This document shows positions 43,279-52,066 of a stretch of DNA of 64,000 bases, one piece after another. Both the position numbers and the translations under genes were made by a program. Position 1 is the stretch's first letter. Every line of letters starts with the position of its first letter. Source of the DNA: Oscillospiraceae bacterium (lineage in GTDB: Bacteria; Bacillota; Clostridia; Oscillospirales; Oscillospiraceae). The notes under the pieces were generated by a model. That model saw only the letters and a program-made list of their open reading frames with translations, was not told where the DNA came from and searched no databases. The stretch spans positions 204,809-268,808 of the forward strand of contig JAFZOI010000016.1 of assembly GCA_017550645.1 (NCBI GenBank). Direction: 5' to 3'.

Positions 43279-44904
43279 ATGAAGACCAAACGCCTCAACG
43301 GCACCCTATTTGAAAAAATGCTGCGAAACGGGCTGGCGAATCTGCGCTCCCGCGAGCAGGAGATAAACGACCTCAACGTCTTCCCCGTCGCCGACGGCGA
43401 TACGGGCACGAACATGTGCCTGACCGTCGAGAATGCGATCGGCTCCGCGGCGGGAAAGCCCGAGCTCTGCTTCTACCTGAAGGACCTCTGCGAGGGGATG
43501 CTGCTCGGCGCGAGGGGCAATTCCGGCGTCATACTCTCCCAGTTTTTCAAGGGGGCGTATCTCGAGCTCCAGCGCTGCGCCGCCGCGACCCCGGGCGATC
43601 TGAGAAACGCGCTCATCCGCGCCTACAAGGTCGCCTACGCCTCCGTCGCCCGCCCCGCCGAGGGGACGATACTGACCGTCACACGCGAGGCGGCCGAGCA
43701 CATACGCGCGCAGATAGACCGCTCGACGACGATAGAGACGCTGCTCTCGATGTATATCGCCGCGATGCGCCGCGTCCTCGCAGCGACGCCCGACATGCTC
43801 CCCGTCCTCAAGGAGGCGGGCGTCGTCGACAGCGGCGCGCTCGGCTTCATCGTCCTGTGCGAGGGCATGCTCAAATATCTCTACGGCGAGACGCTAGAGC
43901 TCGCCGAGCTTCCCGCGAAGCCCGCTCCGGCGGCTTCCGGCGAGGTGCTCTTCGACGAGAACAGCGCCTTCGAGGAGGGCTACTGCATGGAGTTCGTGCT
44001 CCAGCTCATGCGTTTGGGAGACTACGACCAGCATTTCCGCATCGAGAGCTTCACGGACGACCTGCGCGACCTCGGCGACTCTCTCGTCGCCGTGCTCGAC
44101 GGAAAGCGCGTCAAGATACACATACATACGAAAAAGCCCGCGCGCATCATCTCGCTCGCGCAGGAATACGGCGAGTTTATAAGCTTCAAGCTCGAGAACA
44201 TGCAGCTGCAGCACAACGAGCATCTGGCCAGAACTGCGAAAAAGCCGCTCGCGACCGTCGCTGTCGTCAGCGGCGAGGGAACGGCGAAGCTCTTTCGCGA
44301 GTTCGGCTGCGACTCCGTCATAGACGGCGGGGCGACGATGAACCCCTCCCCGCAGGAGTTCGTCAGCGCCTTTTCGGGCCTGAGCGCGGAGCTCATAGTC
44401 GTCCTTCCGGACAACAAGAACGTCATCCCCGCCGCCGAGCAGGCGGCGGAGCTAAGCGGCAGGCGCGTGGTCGTCCTGCCCTCGAAGAGCATAGCCGAGG
44501 GCTACTGCGCCCTCGCCATGGACCTGCCCGACAATCCGGACGCGGAATACCGCGTCTCCCAGATGCGGCGCGGGCTCGACAGCGTCGTGACCGTCGCGCA
44601 GACGACGGCCTCGCGCGATTTCTCTTTCCACGACATAAGCTGCCGCAAGGGCGACGAGATCGCCCTCGCCGACGGGGAGCTCGTCTGCGTATCCGGCGAC
44701 AGTCTCGACGCGCTGCGGCGCGGCCTTGCCGCCGTCCCCGGCATGGACGAGCGCGAGACGTGCGTCGTATTCCGCGGCGAAGGCGCCTCCCCCGAGGACG
44801 GGGACGCCCTCGAGGCGGCTCTCGCGGAGGACTGGCCGATGCTCGACGTCACGGTCATCGACGGCGGGCAGAGCGTATACCGCTGGGTCCTCGGCGTATT
44901 TTAG
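43279..44904 (+). CDS. DAK2/FakA-type fatty acid kinase
   Basis: A 541-residue protein. The N-terminal DhaL domain (1-200) has LNVFPVADGDTGTNM and LLGARGNSGVILSQF for ATP binding. The C-terminal DegV-related regions follow with the FakA spacing. It phosphorylates fatty acids held by FakB, producing acyl-phosphate. Its presence beside degV and two acyltransferases implies incorporation of exogenous or released fatty acids. Confidence 0.88.
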   Translation: MKTKRLNGTLFEKMLRNGLANLRSREQEINDLNVFPVADGDTGTNMCLTVENAIGSAAGKPELCFYLKDLCEGMLLGARGNSGVILSQFFKGAYLELQRCAAATPGDLRNALIRAYKVAYASVARPAEGTILTVTREAAEHIRAQIDRSTTIETLLSMYIAAMRRVLAATPDMLPVLKEAGVVDSGALGFIVLCEGMLKYLYGETLELAELPAKPAPAASGEVLFDENSAFEEGYCMEFVLQLMRLGDYDQHFRIESFTDDLRDLGDSLVAVLDGKRVKIHIHTKKPARIISLAQEYGEFISFKLENMQLQHNEHLARTAKKPLATVAVVSGEGTAKLFREFGCDSVIDGGATMNPSPQEFVSAFSGLSAELIVVLPDNKNVIPAAEQAAELSGRRVVVLPSKSIAEGYCALAMDLPDNPDAEYRVSQMRRGLDSVVTVAQTTASRDFSFHDISCRKGDEIALADGELVCVSGDSLDALRRGLAAVPGMDERETCVVFRGEGASPEDGDALEAALAEDWPMLDVTVIDGGQSVYRWVLGVF

Positions 44905-44912
44905 GAGGAAGC

Positions 44913-45857
44913 ATGATCTTCTGGATAATAGCCGGCGCGGTCTTCTTTCTCTTCCTCGCGCCGTCAATGGTCCTCGCGGCGGTGCTGTATACGGCGCTGC
45001 TGGTGCGTACTAAGCCCGAAAAATGGGGCCGCGAGTGCTCTCTGCCCGAGGACGTGGAGTATAAGCGCATGTTCGACATCGGCATCGCTTGGAACGACGT
45101 ATGGAAGTCCCGCTCGCGCGAGGTCTCGATAACGTCGGACGGGTTCCGTCTCGTCGGGGAGTATTTCGATTTCGGCGGAAGCTCCGCCGCGATCATCATT
45201 CCCGGGCGCATGGAATCCCTGCTCTATTCCTACTATTTCGCCGAGCCCTACCGCGCCGCGGGCTGCAACGTGCTCGTCATAGACAACCGCTCCCACGGAC
45301 TGAGCGAGGGGCGGCGCTGCTCGCTCGGCTATAAGGAATACCGCGACCTCATAAGGTGGTCCCGTCTGCTGACGGAGGAGCTCGGCAACGAGCGCGTCGT
45401 CCTGCACGGGATATGCATAGGCTCCTCGGCGGCGCTCTTCGCGCTGACGAGCCACGACTGCCCGAACTGCATCGCAGGCATGGTCGCCGACGGCATGTAT
45501 CCGACGTTTTACGAGTCCTTCAAAAACCACATGATAGAGGATCACAGGCCGCTTTTCCCGCTGCTTTACGAGACGATGCTCTATATCCGCGTTTTCTCCG
45601 GGGCCAACGTCGTCACGGACGGGCCGATAAAGCGCATCGACAGGCTGACCAAGCCCATTTTGTTCCTGCACAGCCGCGAGGACGTCTACTCACTGCCGAA
45701 GGAGGCCGAGCGCCTTTACGGGCTTTGCAAGGCCGACAAGGAGCTCGTCTGGTTCGACCGCGGAGCTCACTCCCGCCTGAGGATAAACGCGCCGGAAAAA
45801 TACGACGCGGCGATAAAAAGCTTCATTGAAAACAAAATAGAAAAGGAGTGCGATTGA
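44913..45857 (+). CDS. Membrane-anchored alpha/beta hydrolase (second)
   Basis: A 314-residue protein with an N-terminal TM helix (FWIIAGAVFFLFLAPSMVLA), a nucleophile elbow GICIGS, LFLHSREDVYS and a His in DRGAHSRL. It is related in plan to the hydrolase at 40050, so the operon contains two such enzymes. TAGGAGG overlaps the fakA stop. A longer frame on this phase through fakA is not coding. Confidence 0.82.
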   Translation: MIFWIIAGAVFFLFLAPSMVLAAVLYTALLVRTKPEKWGRECSLPEDVEYKRMFDIGIAWNDVWKSRSREVSITSDGFRLVGEYFDFGGSSAAIIIPGRMESLLYSYYFAEPYRAAGCNVLVIDNRSHGLSEGRRCSLGYKEYRDLIRWSRLLTEELGNERVVLHGICIGSSAALFALTSHDCPNCIAGMVADGMYPTFYESFKNHMIEDHRPLFPLLYETMLYIRVFSGANVVTDGPIKRIDRLTKPILFLHSREDVYSLPKEAERLYGLCKADKELVWFDRGAHSRLRINAPEKYDAAIKSFIENKIEKECD

Positions 45858-45858
45858 A

Positions 45859-46305
45859 ATGTATTGCATGAAATGCGGCGCCGAGATACCCGACGGCTCG
45901 GAGTTCTGCATCAAGTGCGGCGCTTCGCAGACCGATCTGCCCGTCCCCGCCGAGGCGGAGGTATACCCCGCTTACGACGCAGTCCCCGAAGGCTCCCGGC
46001 CCGTCACGCCGTCGAACGTCCTCGTCTGGGCGATCATCGGCCTCTCCTTCGCCTGCACGTTCTATCTGAGCTTCCTCGGCATCATCTTCTCGGCCATAGG
46101 CCTCAAGAAATTCAAGGCCTACAACGAGTCCGGCGCGCCCTACTCGACGAAGGTCAAGGTCGGCGGTATCCTCTCGAAGGTCGGCCTCGGCGTCGGCATC
46201 GCGCTGACGGCGATTTTCCTGCTGTACCTCACCTTCATCGTCGTCTGGCTCGTCTGGATGGGGCGCTATCTGCCCCTCGACGAGATATTCTCCGAGATCT
46301 TTTGA
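45859..46305 (+). CDS. Zinc-ribbon membrane protein (second)
   Basis: A 148-residue protein: zinc ribbon CMKCGAEIPDGSEFCIKCG, linker, then two TM helices (WAIIGLSFACTFYLSFLGI and a C-terminal one). It is close to the gene at 46399 in the membrane part (SFLGIIFSAIGL shared). It ends the acyl operon. Confidence 0.8.
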   Translation: MYCMKCGAEIPDGSEFCIKCGASQTDLPVPAEAEVYPAYDAVPEGSRPVTPSNVLVWAIIGLSFACTFYLSFLGIIFSAIGLKKFKAYNESGAPYSTKVKVGGILSKVGLGVGIALTAIFLLYLTFIVVWLVWMGRYLPLDEIFSEIF

Positions 46306-46313
46306 AAAAATCG

Positions 46314-46342
46314 TTGCATGGCGGCGCGCCGTGCGCTATACT
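46314..46342 (+). promoter_or_regulatory. SigA promoter of the third zinc-ribbon gene
   Basis: TTGCAT (46314-46319), 17 bases, TATACT (46337-46342), 57 bases before the ATG at 46399. Confidence 0.8.
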
Positions 46343-46398
46343 CTAAGTTAGTAAATCGCTGACACACCCCACCAAACCATAAAAGGAGATGTCTTGAC

Positions 46399-46932
46399 AT
46401 GATATGCACCAATTGCGGAGCCGAGATCCCCGAAGGCGCGAAGTTCTGCATCAGCTGCGGTACCGCCGCGGCCGCGGCCGCTCCTCAGGTCGAGCAGCCC
46501 GTCTACGAAGCCCCGCAGGCTCCCGCCTACGAAGCTCCCCAGCAGCCTGCCTATGAGCAGCCCCCGGTCTACGCCGCCGCCGCTCCGCAGCAGCCCCAGT
46601 ATCAGCAGCAGGCTTACCAGCAGCCGCAGTATCAGCAGCAGCCGACGTATTATGCCCAGCCCCAGCCCGCCGCCGCGGCCGTGAGCGGCAAGCCCGCCCT
46701 CACCTTCGGCATCCTCGGCATAATCTTCGCCTGCACCTTCTATTTCAGCTTCCTCGGCATCATCTTCTCGGCCATAGGCCTCGGCAAGGCGAAGGCGTTC
46801 CAGGCCGCCGCCGGCCAGCTCTACGGGCCCGCGAAGGTCGGCAAGATCCTCTCGGTCATCGGCCTCATCGTCGGCATCATCCTGACGGTCATCGCCGCGA
46901 TCGCGCTCATCGTCGTCATCGCAAATTCCTAA
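46399..46932 (+). CDS. Zinc-ribbon membrane protein (third, Gln/Pro-rich linker)
   Basis: A 177-residue protein. CTNCGAEIPEGAKFCISCG binds zinc, residues about 30-95 are a low-complexity Ala/Pro/Gln/Tyr linker, and the C-terminal half has two TM helices (FGILGIIFACTFYFSFLGI). Its own promoter and terminator show that it is made independently of the acyl operon. Function unknown. Confidence 0.8.
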   Translation: MICTNCGAEIPEGAKFCISCGTAAAAAAPQVEQPVYEAPQAPAYEAPQQPAYEQPPVYAAAAPQQPQYQQQAYQQPQYQQQPTYYAQPQPAAAAVSGKPALTFGILGIIFACTFYFSFLGIIFSAIGLGKAKAFQAAAGQLYGPAKVGKILSVIGLIVGIILTVIAAIALIVVIANS

Positions 46933-46956
46933 AGGCTTTCCCGAAAAAGCAAAACT

Positions 46957-46994
46957 CCCCGCCCGCGTCGGATAGATGCGGGCGGGGTCTTTTT
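46957..46994 (+). terminator. Intrinsic terminator after the third zinc-ribbon gene
   Basis: A 10-bp GC stem (46957-46966 with 46978-46987) followed by TCTTTTT. The opposite gene ends at 46993, so the structure probably serves convergent transcription. Confidence 0.85.
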
Positions 46995-47982
46995 ATGTTC
47001 GCGCGGCGAAGTCGAAAAAGCGAAGCACCTCCGCCATGAACCCCTCGTCGACGAGGGCGAGCGGCCTCCTGTCGAGCCCGAGCAGAAATTCGCGTTTTTT
47101 TCGGCGCGAACGGAGCTTTTTGAGCTCGGCCCTGCGCTCGGCGAGGGTCCGCGCCGCCTCCCGGGAAAGCCACGCGGCCGAGTGTCCGCCTCTGTACTCG
47201 TCGGAGACGAGCAGGGCGCGGGCGTTCGGGTTAGTCATCTCGCCCGCGCGGGCGAAAAGGCTTATCGCGTCGGGGATCACCCCGTCGCGCGCACCGTGAA
47301 CGATGAGGACGGGCTTGTCCGTCGCGTTGACGGCCTCGAGCGCGGACGCGTTGGCCTCCCGCCCGAAGGCGAGGCGGCCCTGCAGGCGCACCAGCGGAAA
47401 AGCGAGCAGCGCGGCCGGACCTCCGAATCGGCGCATGAAAAAGCGCATCGTATCGAGCGGCGCGTCAAAGCCCGCGACGCAGACCGCCCCGGCCGCCTGC
47501 GCCTTCCCGAGCGCCGCCGCGGCCGCCCACGCGCCCATGCTGTGCCCGTAGAGCACTATGGGGAGCCCCGCCGTCTCCGGGTCGGAGCGCAGGAATTCCA
47601 CCGCCGCGGCGAGGTCTAGCTTCATCTGCTGCAGGCCGCGCAGGGAGCGCCCCTCGCTGCCGCGCGTCCCCGTTGCGTCGAACGTAAAGACGTCCCACCC
47701 CGCGTCTATAAAGCGCGCGGCCTCGGCGAGATGGCTCTCGGCGCAGCCGCGAAAGCCGTGGACGACGGCGACGACCCCGCGCGGGGCTTCCGCCCTGTAG
47801 AGATAGCCCGCGAGGAGCCTCCCGCAGGAGGAAAAGCGCGCCTCTCTGCGCGGGTAGCGCCCCGCGTCGAGGTCGCAGTAGCGCAGCTCCAGCCGCGCCG
47901 GCTCGCGCCGCCTGAATATGAGAAAAAGAATGATGAGAGCTATCGTGCCGCCCGCCCCCTTTGCGTTTAACAAAGGGAGCAT
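46993..47982 (-). CDS. Membrane-anchored alpha/beta hydrolase (third)
   Basis: A 329-residue protein with a TM helix at about 10-25 (GTIALIILFLIF), VVAVVHGFRGCAES, elbow YGHSMGAWAA, VLIVHGARDGVI and a His in YRGGHSAAW. The frame extends upstream through a repeat region, so I use the ATG at 47982, which lacks a good ribosome site. The repeat directly upstream may have displaced the original leader. Confidence 0.7.
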   Translation of the reverse strand: MLPLLNAKGAGGTIALIILFLIFRRREPARLELRYCDLDAGRYPRREARFSSCGRLLAGYLYRAEAPRGVVAVVHGFRGCAESHLAEAARFIDAGWDVFTFDATGTRGSEGRSLRGLQQMKLDLAAAVEFLRSDPETAGLPIVLYGHSMGAWAAAAALGKAQAAGAVCVAGFDAPLDTMRFFMRRFGGPAALLAFPLVRLQGRLAFGREANASALEAVNATDKPVLIVHGARDGVIPDAISLFARAGEMTNPNARALLVSDEYRGGHSAAWLSREAARTLAERRAELKKLRSRRKKREFLLGLDRRPLALVDEGFMAEVLRFFDFAART

Positions 47983-48518
47983 ACCCGCGCGGGAGCGATT
48001 TGATACCGGGAGCGGCAGGGACGGTTCTTGTTGTGATACGGGGGACGGCAGGGACGGTTCTTGTTGTCCCGCTGCGAAGGGTACAAAAGAACCGTCGCTC
48101 CGCGTAGGGCGGGGCGCCTTCGCCCCGCCGCATTGTTTACACCTCATCAGTCTCGCATACGCTCGACAGCTTCCCCTCAAGGGGAAGCCTAAGGGAGGCG
48201 TATCAAAGCCTTCCCCTCGAGGGTAGCGAAGCGGCGCCGCGGAAGTGAATGACGTGCCGGGGGCACCCACGCCGAGCGCCGCCGGTGGCGGAAGGAGCGA
48301 GGCGCGGGCGGCGCAGCGGTCGAAAAACGCAAGGTTAAGCGCAAGCCCGCAGCGTTTTTCGGGTACCGCAAGAGGACAGTCTCAGCCGCGGCGTGACCGA
48401 GCCGCAGCGAGATAGGCGGGTGAGCGCAGCGAACTCGGATGAGGTGGCAAAAAACGGAGCGATGAGGGCATCGCTCCCTACGCGGTTTCAGCCCCCCTTT
48501 TTTTCCCGAGGAGGAAAG
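47983..48518. repeat. Repeat-mosaic intergenic region
   Basis: About 530 bases without a convincing gene. It contains a 33-bp tandem duplication (48002-48034 and 48035-48067, 30 of 33 bases equal), an inverted arm of its core (48087-48096), a GCATACGCTCGACAGCTTCC module with CCCTCAAGGGGAAGC palindrome near 48160, and a long GC-rich stem region near 48230-48360. The parts look like dispersed elements of gut Clostridia. Confidence 0.6.
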
Positions 48519-48549
48519 AAAAAAGCCGCCGGAGAGTTCCGGCGGCTTT
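48519..48549 (-). terminator. Intrinsic terminator after the activase gene
   Basis: A perfect 12-bp stem (48522-48533 with 48538-48549, loop GAGT) followed on the minus strand by six or more U. Confidence 0.88.
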
Positions 48550-48563
48550 CGGCTTATTATGCT

Positions 48564-49511
48564 TTAGTGGATCGTGACGTTCAGGCCGTAGGAGGCCATG
48601 AGGTCGCGGAGCTTTTCCATCTTCTCGTCGCTCGGCGGCGTCGCCTCGAGGGGCTTTCCGTCGCTGATGCGCAGATACTTCATGACGCCCATGTTGTGGT
48701 ACGGCAGGAGCTGGACGAGGACGACTGCCTCGCCGAGCTTCGCGCAAAACTCCGCCGTCGCACGGATGTTCTCCTCGTCATCGTTGAACATGGGGATGAC
48801 GGGGATGCGCACCTGCAGGGACTTTCCCGCCTCGGCGAGCAGCTTCGCGTTCTCCTTGATGCGCTCGTTGGGGACGCCGACCGTCGCCTCGTGCTTTGCG
48901 CTGTCCATGTGCTTGAGGTCGTAGAGATAGAGGTCGACGTACGGGAGCGTGCGCTCGAGCGACTCCCACGGGGCGAAGCCCGTCGTATCGAGGGCGACGT
49001 GTATCCCGTTCTCCTTCAGGCCCTTGAGCACGGCCTCGACGAAGTCTATCTGGCTGAGCGGCTCGCCGCCGGAGATGGTCACGCCGCCTCCGGAGGTGTC
49101 GAAGAAGTTTTTATCCTGCAAAAGCCTCGCGACGAGCTCCTCGGGCGTGTAGTCCTTCCCGCAGAGGGTCAGCGCCTCGGCGTAGCACTTGTCGACGCAG
49201 GCGCCGCAGTTGTCGCAGAGGTCGCGCTTGACGTGGACCATCCTGAGCTCGTCGCCGGTGGCGACGTCGGTGCGCTTTTCGCCCTCCTCGATGGCGCCCT
49301 TCGGGCAGGCGTTTATACAGCGCGAGCGGCAGGCGTCGAGCCCGAGGCAGCGCATGCTCATCCAGCTCAGCTGCTTATAAAAGGCCTGCGACTCGGGGCT
49401 GTGGCACCACGGGCAGCGCAGCGGACAGCCCTTGAGGAACGCCGTCGTGCGTATGCCGGGCCCGTCCTGAACGGAAAAGCCCTGGATATCGTAGAGGCGG
49501 CCGGTCGTCAT
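48564..49511 (-). CDS. Glycyl radical enzyme activating protein (PflA family)
   Basis: A 315-residue radical SAM activase. Residues 28-38 (KGCPLRCPWCH) bind the SAM cluster. Two ferredoxin-type clusters lie in an insert (CRSRCINACPKGA; CDNCGACVDKC), as in eliminase-type activases. TISGGEPLSQ and the C-terminal VQLLPYHNMG are typical. It coordinates with the overlapping enzyme gene at 49508, generating its glycyl radical under anaerobic conditions. Confidence 0.92.
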   Translation of the reverse strand: MTTGRLYDIQGFSVQDGPGIRTTAFLKGCPLRCPWCHSPESQAFYKQLSWMSMRCLGLDACRSRCINACPKGAIEEGEKRTDVATGDELRMVHVKRDLCDNCGACVDKCYAEALTLCGKDYTPEELVARLLQDKNFFDTSGGGVTISGGEPLSQIDFVEAVLKGLKENGIHVALDTTGFAPWESLERTLPYVDLYLYDLKHMDSAKHEATVGVPNERIKENAKLLAEAGKSLQVRIPVIPMFNDDEENIRATAEFCAKLGEAVVLVQLLPYHNMGVMKYLRISDGKPLEATPPSDEKMEKLRDLMASYGLNVTIH

Positions 49512-51925
49512 ACGCTGAGCTCCGTGCGGCGGATGAGGTCGTCCTGCGCGGCCTTATAGACCTCGACGAAGTAGGCCGAGAAGCCCGCGATGCGGACGAC
49601 GAGGTCCTGATACTCCTTCGGGTTCTTCTGCGCGGCGCGCAGCGTCTCGGCGGAGACGACGTTTATCTGGAGCTCCATGCCGCCGCCGCGGAAATACGTC
49701 TCCATGACGGCGCGGAGCTTCTTCGCGCCCTCGGCGCCCTGGAGCGCGGTCGGGTGGAACTTCATGTTGCAGAGGGTGCCGTTTGCGTAGTTGGACTGGT
49801 CGAACTTGAGGATGGAGTTTATCGTCGCGAAGGGGCCGTTCTTATCCATGCTCTGCACGGGCGAGATGCCGTCGGAGAGCGGAGCGCCGTACTTGCGCCC
49901 GTCGGGCGTGGCGGCGCACCAGCCGCCGTAGACGACGTTGAGCGTTACGGGCCAGCAGCCGGCCGTCCAGTGGCAGCCGCGGGCGCTGACGCCGCGGGTT
50001 ATGCTCTCGGAATACGTGTCGGCGACGAACTTGAGGTACTTGTCGGCCTCGGGGTCGTTGTTGCCGAAGTGGACGCACTTGCCGACGATGTACTGATGCA
50101 GATCCTCGTAGCCCTCCCAATTCTTTATGAGCGCGTCATAGAGCTCGGCGGGGGTGACTATCTTGTTGCGGAAGCAGATCTGGTCGATGATGTTGAGGCT
50201 GTCGGCGACGTTGCCGTGGCCGATGCTGGTGTTGCCGCAGTTATTGTACTTGGCGCCGCCCCACGTCGCATCCTTGCCGCTCTCCATGCAGCCGGTCAGC
50301 GTCGCGGAGAGCATGGGCAGCGGCATCATCTCGGCGTAAAGGTGCTCGTAGCAGTTGACGAGGCTGACCTGCCACTTGGTGAAGTACTCGATCTGCGCCT
50401 TGTAGGCGTCGAGAACCTGCTGCATGCTCGTCATGTCCTTGAGGTAGCCGGTCGGCAGGCCGGTCGGCTTGTCGGTCGAGCCGGGGAACTTGCCGGGGTT
50501 GACGCCGTTATTGATGGCGCACCAGAACGCGGCGGGAAGTATCGTATAGGAGTCGTGCCCGTCGCCGCCGGAATCCGCGAGATCGTTGCCGCAGGAGCAG
50601 GGCTCGACGCAGCCGATGAGGCAGTAGTTGCGGGCGTCCTCGAGGGAGATGCCGCGGCGGACGAGCGCCTCGATGGCGACGTCGTCCCACTCGAAGCACG
50701 GCACGCCGCCGACCTGCTTGGTCGTCTCGATGCCGGCCTCCCAGAGCTCGTCGGGCGTCCCCGCGTGGACGCGGAGCGCGAGCGGCGGGTTATGGAGCTT
50801 GAGGCGGGCGGAGGACTGCATGACCATGTAGGTCATGGCGTTGGTGACGTCGTTGCCGTCCTTGTCTATGCCGCCGAGGGTGATGAGCTGGCCGGCGGTG
50901 TAGCCCGGGCCGCTCTTGGTCGCGCGCTCGGACCAGACCTTGTTGATCTCGGCGACCTTGAGGATGAACATGTCCGTCAGCTCCTGCGCCTGCTCGACGG
51001 TGAGCTTGCCGGAGGCGAGGTCGGCCTCGAGGTACTTGCCGCAGTACTGGTCGAGGCGGCCGTAGCTGATGCCGTGCGGCTGGGATTCGAGCAGCAGCGC
51101 GAGCTGGTACATGAAGCAGGCCTGAAGCGCGTCATGGTAGCTCTCGCAGGGCTTTTCGATGACGCGGTCGAGGCGGTCGGCCATGTCGAGAAGCTCGGCC
51201 CTGCGCGTCTCGTCCGTGCAGGTCTCCGCCTGGCGAAGGCACTCCTTGGCGTAGCGCTTGGTATAGATGATGAGCCCTTCCGTGACGAGCTCGATGGCGC
51301 GGTAGAACTGATAGGTCTTGCCGTCCTCGCCGCCGAGGCCCTTTTCGAGCATGGCGGCCTTTTTCTCGCGCGCCTCCTGCAGGACGCTGCCGAGGCCCTT
51401 GTCCACGACGGTCCAGAAGTTGCCGCAGTAGTGGCCCATGGGGTGCTGGCAGTTATTGACGGGCAGGAAGTTCAGCACGCCGTTTCCCATGACGTGCTCG
51501 CGGTACTCGTCGGGATAGACCTCGTCGATGGCGGCGCAGGTGCAGTTCTTGTCCCAGAAGCGGCCCGTCTCCTCGATGTACTTGCGGTCCTCGGGGTCGA
51601 GATCGTAGGGGTCGGTGTCGCGGGTGGCGAAGGTGTCGATCTCGTCGAAGAACCAGTAGAAGGAGTGCTCCGGATAGAGCGCGCTGGAGCGGTATTCAAT
51701 ACCGGGATGGCCGACGATGAGCTCATGGTCGTGCACGGGCGTCGGCATCTTCTCGAAGAGCTCGCGCATGACGCGGCCGCGGCGGAGGATGCCGGTCACC
51801 TGCGGATTGTTCATATAGTACTCGGTGACGATCTTATAGCGGCAGATATCTATTTTGGGCTTCTTGTTGCGGTACATCGCGCGGATGCGCGCGACGCGGG
51901 CGGAAATGGGAGCGTTCTGATACAT
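49508..51925 (-). CDS. Glycyl radical enzyme (eliminase/dehydratase clade)
   Basis: An 805-residue PFL-like enzyme. The thiyl Cys is about 439 in CLIGCVEPCSCGND, with Glu two residues on (CxE), as in diol dehydratases, choline lyase, hydroxyproline dehydratase and decarboxylases, not PFL's CC. The glycyl site is about Gly781 in RIAGFSAYF. The extra cysteines (CSC) after the site are unusual. Substrate cannot be named. AAAGGAG 8 bases before the ATG at 51925 sets the start; a longer frame exists. Confidence 0.88.
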   Translation of the reverse strand: MYQNAPISARVARIRAMYRNKKPKIDICRYKIVTEYYMNNPQVTGILRRGRVMRELFEKMPTPVHDHELIVGHPGIEYRSSALYPEHSFYWFFDEIDTFATRDTDPYDLDPEDRKYIEETGRFWDKNCTCAAIDEVYPDEYREHVMGNGVLNFLPVNNCQHPMGHYCGNFWTVVDKGLGSVLQEAREKKAAMLEKGLGGEDGKTYQFYRAIELVTEGLIIYTKRYAKECLRQAETCTDETRRAELLDMADRLDRVIEKPCESYHDALQACFMYQLALLLESQPHGISYGRLDQYCGKYLEADLASGKLTVEQAQELTDMFILKVAEINKVWSERATKSGPGYTAGQLITLGGIDKDGNDVTNAMTYMVMQSSARLKLHNPPLALRVHAGTPDELWEAGIETTKQVGGVPCFEWDDVAIEALVRRGISLEDARNYCLIGCVEPCSCGNDLADSGGDGHDSYTILPAAFWCAINNGVNPGKFPGSTDKPTGLPTGYLKDMTSMQQVLDAYKAQIEYFTKWQVSLVNCYEHLYAEMMPLPMLSATLTGCMESGKDATWGGAKYNNCGNTSIGHGNVADSLNIIDQICFRNKIVTPAELYDALIKNWEGYEDLHQYIVGKCVHFGNNDPEADKYLKFVADTYSESITRGVSARGCHWTAGCWPVTLNVVYGGWCAATPDGRKYGAPLSDGISPVQSMDKNGPFATINSILKFDQSNYANGTLCNMKFHPTALQGAEGAKKLRAVMETYFRGGGMELQINVVSAETLRAAQKNPKEYQDLVVRIAGFSAYFVEVYKAAQDDLIRRTELSV

Positions 51926-51991
51926 GACGTTTTCTCCTTTATTCTCAGTCATCCCACGTGAGAGGGACTTTTCGGCAAATCTGCATTATAC

Positions 51992-52020
51992 ATTATACTT
52001 TAAGCCCCCGGCCGTGGCAA
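51992..52020 (-). promoter_or_regulatory. Promoter of the first glycyl radical enzyme
   Basis: TTGCCA (52015-52020), 17 bases, TATAAT (51992-51997) on the minus strand. A second TATAAT lies at 51985-51990. Confidence 0.78.
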
Positions 52021-52024
52021 GCAG

Positions 52025-52054
52025 AAATCCGGGCTTTTTTCAAAGCCCGGATTT
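52025..52054. terminator. Hairpin between the YbaK-like gene and the glycyl radical enzyme promoter
   Basis: A perfect 13-bp stem (52025-52037 with 52042-52054), loop of 4. A strong U-run is missing on the minus strand, so termination of the YbaK-like gene is likely but not certain. Confidence 0.6.
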
Positions 52055-52066
52055 GGTAATATTCAA

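Noticed and set aside
43416..44912. Long frame inside fakA leading into the hydrolase
   Set aside because: Only the part from the ATG at 44913 with TAGGAGG has hydrolase motifs; the rest is out of frame in fakA.
49754..51961. 735-codon plus-strand frame opposite the glycyl radical enzyme
   Set aside because: Mirror of the real gene; composition is biased by codon position, and no protein motif is seen.
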